Shown here: one piece after another, positions 44,655-53,903 of the stretch
How positions within the stretch are numbered: position 1 is the first letter of the stretch
Layout: every line of letters starts with the position of its first letter
From: Echinicola marina
Lineage (GTDB): Bacteria > Bacteroidota > Bacteroidia > Cytophagales > Cyclobacteriaceae
Length of the DNA: 64,000 bases
Reading direction: 5' to 3'
Assembly (NCBI RefSeq): GCF_020463795.1
Contig: NZ_CP080025.1
Coordinates: 1,987,001 to 2,051,000, forward strand
Notes under the pieces: generated by a model
Seen by the model: the letters and a program-made list of their open reading frames with translations, nothing else
Told to the model about the DNA's origin: nothing
Database searches by the model: none
Program-made: the position numbers and the translations under genes

Positions 44655-45320
44655 TCAATTCATCTTCAAACGTTTAAATGCCTTACTGAATAGATCATAA
44701 TTCTCCAGATCCAGTGGTTTACAGGTCTTTCTTCTTCTTACAGGTTTTCCCTTCCTTAGTGCACGTAGTTCCCTTGATTTAGGGTGGAAATACCGTACTT
44801 CATCATCTTGGATATAGCTCACCTTTTTGTCCATATATCCACTGGCATGATGCCTGATCAGCCAATACTCATCCTTCTCCTTACTGATCAGGGTTCGGTC
44901 TCTAGTATGCTTATACACAGATCCAAATGGAAAGAATTGCTTATTGTACCAGCTGGCATCCAAATCAAAGCTAAATCCGAACATCAAGGAAGTATTAAAC
45001 CAACACAGTTGTAAATCACGGATCAGCTCAAATAAGGACGGGTAAGACATCTCCATGATGAGCTTTTGATATCCCTCAAAAGGAACCTCTTTTTCATGAA
45101 CTGGGCTGACTGTCCAGACAGTTTTACTGGTATCTAGCCTGAGCTTTCCGCTGTGAAGCATCCAGGTCAGATGAACCAGTTGATAGGAAAAACTACTGGG
45201 ATGTTCCATCTCTTCCTCTCCGAGTTTAGTGACTTTTCTGGCTTCTAATACCTCCAGAAAAAAATCCAAAAGGGATGCCTCGTCAATTTCATATATTGAA
45301 AAATATTCTCTATTTATCAT
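44655..45320 (-). CDS. Hypothetical protein, 221 aa
   Basis: I do not recognise this protein. It has no signal peptide or membrane segment, is rich in aromatic and acidic residues in its first two thirds and ends in a basic tail (LRKGKPVRRRKTCKPLDLE). Coding-like composition, an ATG start and a shared terminator with the neighbour support a real gene. It is divergent from the subtilase gene of the conflict island (319 bp apart), so it may be the last core gene before the island or its first member; the sequence does not decide this. Confidence 0.6.
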   Translation of the reverse strand: MINREYFSIYEIDEASLLDFFLEVLEARKVTKLGEEEMEHPSSFSYQLVHLTWMLHSGKLRLDTSKTVWTVSPVHEKEVPFEGYQKLIMEMSYPSLFELIRDLQLCWFNTSLMFGFSFDLDASWYNKQFFPFGSVYKHTRDRTLISKEKDEYWLIRHHASGYMDKKVSYIQDDEVRYFHPKSRELRALRKGKPVRRRKTCKPLDLENYDLFSKAFKRLKMN

Positions 45321-45639
45321 GGTACTTATAGTTCAATTAAAACAGTCAAACTTTCATTCTGATTTCCAAAAAAAATCACTTTATAAATTCGTGAAAAAAA
45401 GTCATATTTTCAATTAACACTCTTGCGAAGGTTTATTTGTCACTATTTACGTCATTGTTCTGGTATTGAAATTCTAAAAAGGACGAAGTCCTATTCGATA
45501 TGAGATCTTTAAAAAAAGATACTTTAATGTCAACTGATTAAGCTAAGTTTTGACTCTTAGTTGTTTTTAAACAGATTGTGTTGATTTTTACCCGTTGATT
45601 AGTTAAATTTTGTATTGAGTTTTTTAATGATTTTTAATT

Positions 45640-48111
45640 ATGCCCAATTTTCCGCACCTATTATTCACCAAACAGTCCACTGCCAGAAATGGATTTCGAA
45701 AAACAAGAGGGAGAAATTCGGAGGAATCCGATAAAGATGACAAAGAAAAGGAATCCCTAATTTCCGAGGAAAAGAAGCTCCACTTAAAAACTGTTTTAGG
45801 AGCTTATGAGGATGCTGTTTCCAGTAGAGATTCAAAACGTACACTAAATCTTCCCAATACTATAGAGCTAATTCAGGTTGACTTCCATAGTTCTTTTGAT
45901 AAGCCTTTAGAGAATCATTTCATTAGAGAATATGGAATGGATGCAATCGAAAGAAGTGGATTCAACAAAAATATACTTTTCAAGGTTAGAGATCGGATGC
46001 TTTTTAAGAATTTTCAAGATCATTTAAAGGAGGTAATATCATTGCCAAAAGGGAGCTCTCACCTAGGAAAAAGTTTTGCAAGAATAGCTCTAATAAGCAA
46101 TTTTAAATTACTGGATGCTAATAGAAGAAGGGGAGTACTGTCAGGTAATGAAGGGCTTATTATAAACATTTGTGATATACTTGAAGCCAAAGATGCTGAA
46201 GCTCAATTGGAATTTCTTTTTGACTATTTGGAAAAAGAAAAAGTGGAATATGAACAGGATGCAAGGGGGGCAAACCTCATTTTTATTAAGAATGCCAATC
46301 GAGATTTGAAAAATATTCTGGCGGATAATTTTGATATAATTAGATTGATAATCTCATCCAGGGTGCCAATTGTTAAGCCAAGTATTGTGGCTACTCCTGT
46401 GAAATCTTATGATTTTGAGGTAATAGTAGAGGATGAGTTGCCCATTGTCGCTATAGTGGATACGGGTATTCAAGCTCAGGTTGAACCGCTAATGGATGTT
46501 GTAACCTCGATAGCTATAGATCATACTGGAATGGGTGCTTTTTGGGATGAAGCAGGTCATGGGACAGCAGTGGCCGGGTTAGTAGCTCTGGGAACGGATT
46601 TTTTCAATGAAGACTTGAAGGTAATTCGAGCTAAAGCAAAACTGGCTGTTTTAAAAGTAATCCATCAGGAAAATGATGACTTGAACATAGTTGCTTTGAT
46701 CAATGATATAAGGGATCTACACCTCTCTTACGGAATCAAAATATTCAATATTTCACTTAATCTTCCTGGTAATAAAAATTATAATGATCCAGTTGGTAAA
46801 CTAGCTTATGAATTGGATAAATTATCTTATCAATTAGATGTTTTGATCATTAATTCAGTAGGTAATTATAGATTGGATGATTTGGGCGATCTGATTTCTT
46901 CGGGAGAAATAAGTCCTAATACGCATTACCCCAGCTTTTTCTATGATCCTGAAAATACAGATGGATTTCATCTGTGTGAACTGACGAATATACAGGAGCC
47001 TTCTGAAGGTATGAATTTGCTGTCGGTGGGAGCATTGGCAGGAAATTTTGAGAAGACCATAAATTATGGGATAACTCCTGCCAGAGAATTTCCCGCTTTC
47101 TATTCAAGGAAATGTCACCTGGATTTTTCGGTTGTTCTAAACGGTAGCAGATTAAAACAAACCCAAATAAATAAAAACCTCCGTAAACCTGATTTGGTAA
47201 TGGAAGGAGGGGATTATCTTAGTGCTGAGGCGGCCATGGAAGTACTAAGAAGCTCCTTGGATCCCAGAGAACCTTTTTATGGAAGAATGGCAGGAACCAG
47301 TTTGGCTGCTCCATTAGTGACCTCGTTGGCCGCACAATTACTCAAGGAATACCCAGGTCTTAGGATGACCTCTGTAAAGGCATTATTGATTAATACGGGA
47401 AATACACCTACATCCAATAAACTTCCAGAGCACTTTTCTTCAAATGGAAATAAAGACCTTTATTATAAGTTGTCCGGTTATGGTAAGCCCCAAGAGGAAA
47501 GATTATTGGCTAACGATTCTAATTCGATGACTTTTGTCCTTGAAGAAGAAGTGGAGCTTGACCATATATATCGATTTCCTCTTATCTTCCCGGAATGGGT
47601 CTTGACCACAGAAAATAAGATAGCAATATCGGCCACACTGGTTTATAAGTTTTTACCAGTGGAACATAGCCAAACAGGTTACCTACCACTTCACATGTCG
47701 TTCGGAGTATTCAAGTCCAAAGCTGTAGAGGTCATTGCAGAAAATGAAATAAAAGATTATCTCCTTAAGAGTGGGCAATCATGGTCTGAGGATCATTATG
47801 CTATCGAAGATAGAATGTTATCAAACGTTCAACAAATCAGGTTCAATATATCATCACATCATTTTGATGAGAATGATCCTTCAGTAGCTTTAGTAATAAG
47901 GAGCAGGGGCAAGAAGAATATTCCAGAATCTGATTTGAGAAGATTACAGGAACAGGAGCATCCTTTTTCTTTAGTGGTATCAATATGGGAACTTCAGAAA
48001 AACAAAAAATCAGAGCTACACGAAAACCTTTACGAAGAATTAAGGATACTGAATGATTTGGAATCAATTGCCGATTTGGAAGCGGGGTCTTCGGTTGAGG
48101 GGGGAATTTAA
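45640..48111 (+). CDS. Subtilisin-like (S8) protease, IetS-like
   Basis: The 823-residue protein lacks a signal peptide, so it is probably cytoplasmic, unlike most secreted subtilases. After a ~265-residue N-terminal region comes an S8 domain with the full triad: Asp274 (IVDTGIQ), His307 (AGHGTAVAG) and Ser554 (GTSLAAP), then a ~240-residue C-terminal region. A cytoplasmic subtilase encoded next to an AAA ATPase matches the IetS/IetA pair, reported first as a plasmid incompatibility determinant and later as an antiphage system. Here the ATPase gene is on the opposite strand with 7 bp between the stop codons. The substrate is unknown. Confidence 0.8.
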   Translation: MPNFPHLLFTKQSTARNGFRKTRGRNSEESDKDDKEKESLISEEKKLHLKTVLGAYEDAVSSRDSKRTLNLPNTIELIQVDFHSSFDKPLENHFIREYGMDAIERSGFNKNILFKVRDRMLFKNFQDHLKEVISLPKGSSHLGKSFARIALISNFKLLDANRRRGVLSGNEGLIINICDILEAKDAEAQLEFLFDYLEKEKVEYEQDARGANLIFIKNANRDLKNILADNFDIIRLIISSRVPIVKPSIVATPVKSYDFEVIVEDELPIVAIVDTGIQAQVEPLMDVVTSIAIDHTGMGAFWDEAGHGTAVAGLVALGTDFFNEDLKVIRAKAKLAVLKVIHQENDDLNIVALINDIRDLHLSYGIKIFNISLNLPGNKNYNDPVGKLAYELDKLSYQLDVLIINSVGNYRLDDLGDLISSGEISPNTHYPSFFYDPENTDGFHLCELTNIQEPSEGMNLLSVGALAGNFEKTINYGITPAREFPAFYSRKCHLDFSVVLNGSRLKQTQINKNLRKPDLVMEGGDYLSAEAAMEVLRSSLDPREPFYGRMAGTSLAAPLVTSLAAQLLKEYPGLRMTSVKALLINTGNTPTSNKLPEHFSSNGNKDLYYKLSGYGKPQEERLLANDSNSMTFVLEEEVELDHIYRFPLIFPEWVLTTENKIAISATLVYKFLPVEHSQTGYLPLHMSFGVFKSKAVEVIAENEIKDYLLKSGQSWSEDHYAIEDRMLSNVQQIRFNISSHHFDENDPSVALVIRSRGKKNIPESDLRRLQEQEHPFSLVVSIWELQKNKKSELHENLYEELRILNDLESIADLEAGSSVEGGI

Positions 48112-48118
48112 ACCTTGT

Positions 48119-49210
48119 TTACTTTATTAATGCCTGCTTTTCTCTTGCAATAAGATCTTTCCATATATCCAAGTTGATTTCTACCTGATGGGGAACCAGA
48201 TCGGTTTCCAATTGGTATAGGCTCCTTTTCATGGCCATAATCAGTGTTTTTTGGATAGTATAATAAGAAAGTCCTACTAATTCCTTTATAAGGGATTTTG
48301 TAGCTTTCTTATCACTGAGTTGAAAAACTCCTCGCTTTAATGTAAGATTGACAAGTTCTTCAATCTCCCTATCTCCCGGGAGTTCAAATTTAACTTGGGT
48401 ATCAAACCTTCTGATTAGAGCATCATCTAGCATATCCGCTTGATTGGTGGCGGCTATTACGATAGTCGATTGGGGTAGATAGTCAAATAACTGCAGTATG
48501 GTATTGACCACCCGTTTCATTTCCCCATGATCCTGACTGTAATCACGGATTTTTCCCAATGAATCAAATTCATCTAAGAAAAGAATATAATCTCCTGATG
48601 CAGCTTTTTTAAAGACTTTAGCTAAGTTTTTACTGGTTTCTCCAAGCTTTGACGAAACGATGGCCCCCAGATTTACTACAAGTAACATTTTCTGAAGCTC
48701 ACCTGCTATCACATAGGATGCTAAGGTTTTTCCACAACCCGAAGGTCCATAAAAAAGGGTTTTGTGGGCCACAGGCAATTCTAATGCTTGTAAAAGCGAT
48801 TTTTTTTGATGTTCGATGATAAAATGTCCCAAGGAATCTTTAACCTGATCACTGCAAATGAGATCATCCATTTTATAATCAGATGTCACTTGGTCCAGGA
48901 TAAGCTCATCCATTGCCTTATTTCCCATATTGTCCAAATGGATGCCAGAACTGGTTTTACCAGTAGATAAGGTATACTGCTGTCGCAATCCATCTTTAAG
49001 AATTGACTGCAACTGTATCGCGAGATTGGTCTTTCTCGTTTTTCGGGCATACTCTATCAGTTCCTGAAGAGAATCCTTCAGTTTTTCCTGATCATTTTCG
49101 AGTCCAAAACGTGCGATTTCTTTTATATAGTCAAATTGCTTCACGACAATATGATTGTAATTTATTTCTGACTTATTTCTGCCAATTGACTGAACATTTA
49201 CTATCGACAA
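48119..49210 (-). CDS. AAA-family ATPase, IetA-like
   Basis: The 363-residue protein has a helical N-terminal part (1-110) and an AAA module: Walker A GPSGCGKT (155-162), Walker B ILFLDEFD (209-216), sensor 1 AATNQAD (Asn256) and arginine finger IRRFD (267-269). It is of the single-domain type found with cytoplasmic subtilases, where the ATPase is thought to regulate the protease. No ATG is available near the start; TTG at 49210 gives a complete N-terminus but the true start is uncertain. It is convergent with the S8 gene and divergent from the KAP gene. Confidence 0.82.
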   Translation of the reverse strand: MSIVNVQSIGRNKSEINYNHIVVKQFDYIKEIARFGLENDQEKLKDSLQELIEYARKTRKTNLAIQLQSILKDGLRQQYTLSTGKTSSGIHLDNMGNKAMDELILDQVTSDYKMDDLICSDQVKDSLGHFIIEHQKKSLLQALELPVAHKTLFYGPSGCGKTLASYVIAGELQKMLLVVNLGAIVSSKLGETSKNLAKVFKKAASGDYILFLDEFDSLGKIRDYSQDHGEMKRVVNTILQLFDYLPQSTIVIAATNQADMLDDALIRRFDTQVKFELPGDREIEELVNLTLKRGVFQLSDKKATKSLIKELVGLSYYTIQKTLIMAMKRSLYQLETDLVPHQVEINLDIWKDLIAREKQALIK

Positions 49211-49461
49211 TAATTCCCAAAAAATCGAGAAAATTATCTGAAATAAATGCCTGATTCTAAAAGGAATGAGGAGGATCCTTTCTAAAATTAATTATAGCAC
49301 CTATCATACATATATTTACATATGTATATATTTATATATACAAAGTAAGCATTTTATTACTTACAATGTAATGTTTCAGCTATAATTCATATTGGTTTTG
49401 ATGGTATTATGCTTTAGGGATACCCTCTAAATAATAAGAAAAAAAACTTAATTTTTAACTC
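49211..49461. promoter_or_regulatory. AT-rich divergent promoter region of AAA and KAP genes
   Basis: The 251-bp spacer between the two divergent genes includes an alternating run around 49308-49342 (ATATATTTACATATGTATATATTTATATATAC, written here as a description of its TA/TAT character only in part) with the palindrome CATATG at its centre. This could be a promoter core or a regulator site common to both units. Confidence 0.35.
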
Positions 49462-51615
49462 ATGTCAGAAACCAATTCCATGTTAGACGATTTACCGGTT
49501 ACAAATAAAGAAGAAGATGCTTTTCAGCGGTATCCTTTTGCAAGTAGAATAGCTTCCGTAATTGAGGAAAGTAAGAGTTTGGGGTCTTTTGTAGTGGGGA
49601 TTTACGGTAAATGGGGAGAAGGAAAATCCTCTGTCCTAAATTTTATTAAGAAGGATTTAGAACAAAAGGATGATATCATAATCGTAGAGTTTAATCCTTG
49701 GCTCTTTTCTAATGAGGACCAATTACTACTGACCTTTTTTAATATCCTGGCTTCTGAAATTGACAGGCCATTAAAAAGTAAGAAGGAGAAGGTTGGGGAA
49801 GCACTTTTGGAATATGGAAAAGCCATTGGTGCAGTGGGAAATTTTGTAGGCTTTAATGGCAAGGAAATTATGGAGGTATTGGGCAAGAAATTGTCTGAGA
49901 CCTCGATAAATCAATATAAGGAAAGGGTCAATACAGCTTTGGAGGAAGTAGATAAAAGAGTAGTTGTTATTATAGATGATATTGATAGATTGGATATAAA
50001 TGAAATCCAAATCGTCTTTCGGCTGATCAAGCTGGTAGCAAACTTCAAAAACACCGTTTATTTACTTTCCTTTGATGATGAATTAGTAGCTGCTGCTTTG
50101 GACGGGTGTTATGCGAAGGGTGGATATGATTATCTCGAAAAAATCATACAACTACCGCTTAGACTGCCAAAAGCCCAACTATCTGCTTTAAGAAAATATA
50201 CTTTGGACGCTGTAAATAAGGCGCTAAATGATAATGGGATAAGTTTATCGGAAGATGAAATATATCGATTTATAGAATATTTTGATAAGTGTTTTTTAAG
50301 ACTGATAACCACGCCAAGAATCGCAGTTCGGTACACAAATGCTATTTCTTTTTTGATACCTATGCTCAAAGGAGAAGTGAATGTCGTGGATCTTTTGATG
50401 ATAGAAGGGGTTAAAGTAACCATGCCAGGCATATATAATTTCATCAGAGATAATTCAGGCTTACTGACGAGGGATTACAGTGAAAGTGACAGATTTACAA
50501 ATACATATCATCAGAAGATTGAAGATGCGAGAGGCCAAATTGAAGCGCATATAGATGTTTATAATCATGGAGACAGGAAGATTATAAAGCAAATCATTAC
50601 CAATTTATTTCCTAATTTGGAGGAGGTGCTAGGACATCAATCCCATTCTTATAAGACTTGGAGAGACTTTTATAAAGGAAAAAGATTGTGCTCTGGCCGT
50701 TATTTTGAACGGTATTTTACTTATGTGGTTTTAGAAGGAGAAATTTCTGATGTGGTTTTCGATCATGTAACTGAGCAAATCTCTCAGCATGACTTTATTA
50801 ATCACCAAAAGGAATTAATGGATTTATTTATCCATATGAAACCTGAGGATGTGGCATTAAAGTTACAGTTTTTAGAAGAGTCATTTGATAGTGAAACGAA
50901 GCTTATCATTGCGCTCAATTTATGCTTGATGGGGGAGTATTTCCCAGAAAAAGATTCTGGTGGATTTAGAATAATGGCTGCGCAGCAACAAATGGCTCAT
51001 TTTATTCTTTCTGCTATTGAGAATCAAGATGAGACTGAAAGAATGACTTTAGTGAAGAAAATATTGGGTAGAGCATGGCCGATGAATTTCGCCTTTGAAA
51101 TATGGCGCTTACTTCATCCTAATAGCAAATCCAAGGAGGTCGTATTATTGGATACAGAATTGAAGGAAGCTTCTAAAGTCTTATATTCAAGATGTAAAAA
51201 ACAGTATTCACTAGACCAATTATATAATCATCTTTATGATGCCCATTTTCGATATATGCTAAATATAGGCGGAGAAATCGAACCAAAAACATTGAGAAAT
51301 GAATTGAAGGAATGGATGGAATCAGACAACAGTAACTTTATGAAATTATTGTGCGCATACAGCCAAACAACCTATTCTCATTCCTCAAATAGTAGTAGAA
51401 AGTCACTTACCAAAAAATACAAATCTCATTTTAGTGAAGAATTTTATAAGCAATTGTCTGGAGTGATGGATATGGATTTCTTTTTCGAAACATCAGTCCT
51501 ACTATTTGGAGATCATTCTGAGTTTAGCCCTGAGTCAGATATAGATGAATTGTCAGAGGAGCAGTTGGTGGGCTGGTTTCAGAAGATTCACAAGACTAAT
51601 ATCGAAGAAGTATAA
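49462..51615 (+). CDS. KAP-family P-loop NTPase
   Basis: The 717-residue protein begins directly with a KAP domain: Walker A GKWGEGKS (49-56), EFNPWLFSNEDQ after it, and Walker B VVVIIDDIDRLD (167-178), followed by SFDDELV and RLPKAQL. Residues ~330-717 are a helical region without a recognised domain. KAP NTPases include PifA, which excludes phage T7 from F-plasmid cells, and others are found in defence islands. No clear transmembrane pair typical of some KAP proteins is visible. It is divergent from the IetA-like ATPase, and a hairpin-rich element follows its stop codon. Confidence 0.82.
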   Translation: MSETNSMLDDLPVTNKEEDAFQRYPFASRIASVIEESKSLGSFVVGIYGKWGEGKSSVLNFIKKDLEQKDDIIIVEFNPWLFSNEDQLLLTFFNILASEIDRPLKSKKEKVGEALLEYGKAIGAVGNFVGFNGKEIMEVLGKKLSETSINQYKERVNTALEEVDKRVVVIIDDIDRLDINEIQIVFRLIKLVANFKNTVYLLSFDDELVAAALDGCYAKGGYDYLEKIIQLPLRLPKAQLSALRKYTLDAVNKALNDNGISLSEDEIYRFIEYFDKCFLRLITTPRIAVRYTNAISFLIPMLKGEVNVVDLLMIEGVKVTMPGIYNFIRDNSGLLTRDYSESDRFTNTYHQKIEDARGQIEAHIDVYNHGDRKIIKQIITNLFPNLEEVLGHQSHSYKTWRDFYKGKRLCSGRYFERYFTYVVLEGEISDVVFDHVTEQISQHDFINHQKELMDLFIHMKPEDVALKLQFLEESFDSETKLIIALNLCLMGEYFPEKDSGGFRIMAAQQQMAHFILSAIENQDETERMTLVKKILGRAWPMNFAFEIWRLLHPNSKSKEVVLLDTELKEASKVLYSRCKKQYSLDQLYNHLYDAHFRYMLNIGGEIEPKTLRNELKEWMESDNSNFMKLLCAYSQTTYSHSSNSSRKSLTKKYKSHFSEEFYKQLSGVMDMDFFFETSVLLFGDHSEFSPESDIDELSEEQLVGWFQKIHKTNIEEV

Positions 51616-51654
51616 AGAGATCTTCATTGCCGGTTTTGTGGGATTTTGCAATAA

Positions 51655-51725
51655 GGTTCTCACACTATGGCGGGACAGATCGTTAGAGGGTCAAGGGGGG
51701 ATTTCCCCTGATCAGCTTGACTAGT
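51655..51725 (+). repeat. Hairpin-rich element, partial copy A
   Basis: Starting at GGTTCTCACACTATGGCGGG, this 71-bp piece aligns with the 3' half of the element at 52931-53055 (shared GGTTCTCA-A-TATG--GGACAG, then a GGGG/CCCC hairpin and C-TGACTA end). It contains two nested stems: GTCAAG (51690-51695) with CTTGAC (51716-51721), and GGGG with CCCC inside. It follows the KAP stop by 40 bp and lies before the ADP-ribosyltransferase-like gene. Confidence 0.55.
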
Positions 51726-51762
51726 GGCAGATTATATAAACTTTTATCAATAAGGTGCTTTT

Positions 51763-52380
51763 TTATACTTTAGGATGGGATTTATCTATTTCCTTGGGTA
51801 AGAAGTAGCCTTTAATGCAATTTGGGTTTCTTATGCATATCTGGATATGGTCTTTTTCTCTAAATCCAGCATTTGGATAAAGTTCTTCACCTTCCCAAAA
51901 AACTCCTCTCACTGAATCGAATTGTTGCAGCTTTTTTTCTTTTCTAACCTTATGTAAAGTCTCAATAACTGCGCAATCTAATTCTCTGAGAAGTAATTCT
52001 CTTAAATCACCTATGACTTTGTTTTTAGGTATGTTATATCCGGATGCATTATACGATTCAACTAAAATCTGGTGGCCAAGCTTAAGAAGCTTTAAATTCT
52101 GATAATCTAATAGATCCAAGCAATATCCTAAATTCAGTACTGCTCCAATTACAGCTGGCTCTTTTATGGGGTTAACAGCTTTGCCGGGATTGTTTTTGAG
52201 ATGGGTTGCATATTCCAGAGCTCTAGATGGGCTGTTTTCCCAAAAATACACGCCATTTCCCAACCAGTCATATTTATTATTACTAACACGGAGGCTCTGG
52301 TGTCCGTTTAAAACTTTATCAACAACTGATTTATCACACCCATGGAATCCAAGAACTAAGCCTGTTCTTGTGGAATACAT
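51763..52380 (-). CDS. Putative ADP-ribosyltransferase-fold toxin (DUF3990-like)
   Basis: The 205-residue protein has GFHGCD (His13) near the start and WLGNGVYFWE (Tyr45) after it, spaced like the first two catalytic positions (His-Tyr) of diphtheria-toxin-type ADP-ribosyltransferases; a third acidic or polar residue may be in DHIQICIR near the C-terminus. The resemblance to DUF3990-like proteins supports the idea. Such enzymes modify proteins or nucleic acids, often as toxins. Its start overlaps a 57-residue upstream ORF by 25 bp, a toxin/antitoxin-like arrangement. The fold assignment rests on motif spacing only. Confidence 0.55.
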   Translation of the reverse strand: MYSTRTGLVLGFHGCDKSVVDKVLNGHQSLRVSNNKYDWLGNGVYFWENSPSRALEYATHLKNNPGKAVNPIKEPAVIGAVLNLGYCLDLLDYQNLKLLKLGHQILVESYNASGYNIPKNKVIGDLRELLLRELDCAVIETLHKVRKEKKLQQFDSVRGVFWEGEELYPNAGFREKDHIQICIRNPNCIKGYFLPKEIDKSHPKV

Positions 52381-52529
52381 AGATGTTTATAATTCTTCTT
52401 GAGATTACCCTTTTCCGTAACGATACCAAGTTCTACTAGAAATTTTCTCGAAGCAGACTTGCTTTTGGATACTTTCACCTTGTATTGCTCAAGGATGTTT
52501 ATAAAATTGTCCAATTCTTTATCTTCCAT
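52356..52529 (-). CDS. Small 57-aa ORF upstream of and overlapping the toxin-like gene
   Basis: ATG at 52529 opens a 57-codon frame (MEDKELDNFINILEQYKVKV, then KSKSASRKFLVELGI, VTEKGNLKKNY) ending at TAG 52356. It overlaps the start of the ART-like gene by 25 bp in another frame, which implies translational coupling. It is highly charged and helical, as many antitoxins are. The block KSKSASRKFLVELGIVTEKG looks well organised and I believe similar short proteins precede homologues of the downstream gene, but this needs a search. Confidence 0.65.
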   Translation of the reverse strand: MEDKELDNFINILEQYKVKVSKSKSASRKFLVELGIVTEKGNLKKNYKHLCIPQEQA

Positions 52530-52930
52530 TTTTTCTAATCACCTTTTAATACAAATGTACGAAATTCGCTTAATATGTTCTAGTCATAGTTGTACTTGGC
52601 CCAATACTAACTCGGTATTAGGTGGGGAATTCCATTTATAATGAAATGGAAATGGCCCAGTTTGGCCGAAAAGGATGGCACAAATCAAACCGTTATATCC
52701 ACTATTTTCTTAAGACTATCAAGATTGCGGTTAAAACATAGTTGGATGAAGCGGGTGAAGTGCTTTGAGAATTTGCGTTTTGTGGTCCTTTTCATGACGG
52801 AGTTTTTCAGGCGTTTCTAAGGCTTCAAGGTGAATGCACTTAGACAGTTTTTTGTCTCTTATCCAAACCTTTTCTATCACTGGGAGTTGGGATACAAATT
52901 AGTCTAACTTAATGGACTGTTAACCGACTG
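52530..52930. other. Degraded mobile or spacer DNA
   Basis: No intact gene is visible. Around 52640-52690 are palindromic bits (CCATTT-ATAATG-AAATGG) and GGCCCAGTTTGGCCGAAA, which recalls terminal repeats of IS21-type elements but is too short to assign. On the minus strand a ~55-codon open stretch (about 52720-52890, containing KVWIRDKKLSKCIHLE and LRHEKDHKTQILKALHPLH) has no clear start and no family I recognise. It may be the debris of an insertion element. Confidence 0.35.
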
Positions 52931-53055
52931 CATAATAAAAGCCGTATGAATCAAGTGGTTCACTGCCTGTCGCACAATAGAGGGATACGGTTCTCATATT
53001 ATGTCTGGACAGGTAGTGAGCGTTTAGGGGTGAGATACCCCTTTACCTACTCGAC
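52931..53055 (+). repeat. Hairpin-rich structured element, full copy B
   Basis: CATAATA (52931-52937) pairs with TATTATG (52997-53003) and AGCCGTAT (52940-52947) with ATACGGTT (52985-52992), enclosing two smaller hairpins; a third stem AGGGGT/ACCCCT (53026-53031/53037-53042) follows and the element runs to the stop codon of the FRG gene. The AGCCGTAT/ACGGTTCT pair and the CTACTCGAC end recall domains V and VI of group II introns, but the apical part is a branched structure and not the compact domain V hairpin. Identity is therefore uncertain. A partial copy is at 51655. Confidence 0.5.
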
Positions 53056-53903
53056 TACCCTCCGTATTGTTTTAGGTTATCGATCTTATTCTTAAAGTAG
53101 CCAGACGTTTCACAGGTAATTTCGGTGTTACCATCAATGCGGCAATCATACCAATCATATATTTCTTGAGCTATTCGATCACCTTTGGTTGATAAAACTT
53201 TTAAAGTTCTAAACCTTTCAATATCCTCCTGAGTAACCTGGAATTTCCGCCACAAAACACCATATTCTTCTGTAAAAGTATTTGATTTTAAATTCAAATC
53301 AGGAGTACCCCAGAGTACAAATGAACTTTGAGTTTTGGGCCTATTTGCAACTTCTTGAGATAAATCAAAGTATTTGTCCTCAATAGATTTTGTTGAAACA
53401 ATCATAAGTTGGCCAATATCACCAATGTTAGATCCTAAAGTTGCAAAATATGCAGCAATATTCAGGTCACTTGTTAGGTCGAAAAAGGATGTGTCAAAAT
53501 CGTAATGTTGCATGATCCCAATAATTGACAATTCGATATTGGGATCTGGATTTTGATCAGATGGAGTCAATCCGAACACAGCTTCTCTTAAGAAATAGTA
53601 TAGACTAAACGTGTTTGTCCTAAAATTTGGATTTGCATAATGATGTCCAGATATCCAATGGTTGACCTCGTTAAAAAGTGGTTTTCCAAGAAGGTTCCGA
53701 CTAAATGTTGATTTGGTTTCAATCCATAACTCAGTCCTTTCTCCTCTGAAGAGGTATTTAGGTTGCTTCTTAAGCATCTTTTTCTTTTCCTTAAAATCGA
53801 AAACTTCAAGGGAAATGAACTCCTGAGAAAAATTTAAATGTATATCGTTTGTTAAATCTATTAAGCTTTGCATAAATGGAGGGTAACGATCGTATATACG
53901 CAC
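53055..53903 (-). CDS. FRG-domain protein
   Basis: The 282-residue protein carries the F/Y-RG motif that names the family, YLFRGERTELW (Arg53-Gly54), and the second conserved block GIMQHYDFDTSFFDLTSDLNIAAYFA written in two parts: GIMQHYDFDTSFFD and LTSDLNIAAYFA (about 130-155). FRG proteins are widely found in defence islands and near toxins; their biochemistry is unresolved, although links to ADP-ribosyltransferase-like folds have been proposed. No signal or membrane segment is visible. The hairpin-rich element B touches its 3' end. It is probably a single-gene unit. Confidence 0.82.
   Translation of the reverse strand: MRIYDRYPPFMQSLIDLTNDIHLNFSQEFISLEVFDFKEKKKMLKKQPKYLFRGERTELWIETKSTFSRNLLGKPLFNEVNHWISGHHYANPNFRTNTFSLYYFLREAVFGLTPSDQNPDPNIELSIIGIMQHYDFDTSFFDLTSDLNIAAYFATLGSNIGDIGQLMIVSTKSIEDKYFDLSQEVANRPKTQSSFVLWGTPDLNLKSNTFTEEYGVLWRKFQVTQEDIERFRTLKVLSTKGDRIAQEIYDWYDCRIDGNTEITCETSGYFKNKIDNLKQYGG

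Noticed and set aside
52931-53055. Canonical group II intron 3' end
   Set aside because: AGCCGTAT/ACGGTTCT and CTACTCGAC are suggestive, but the enclosed sequence is a branched structure longer than a 34-nt domain V and no intron-encoded reverse transcriptase is present; reported only as a structured element.
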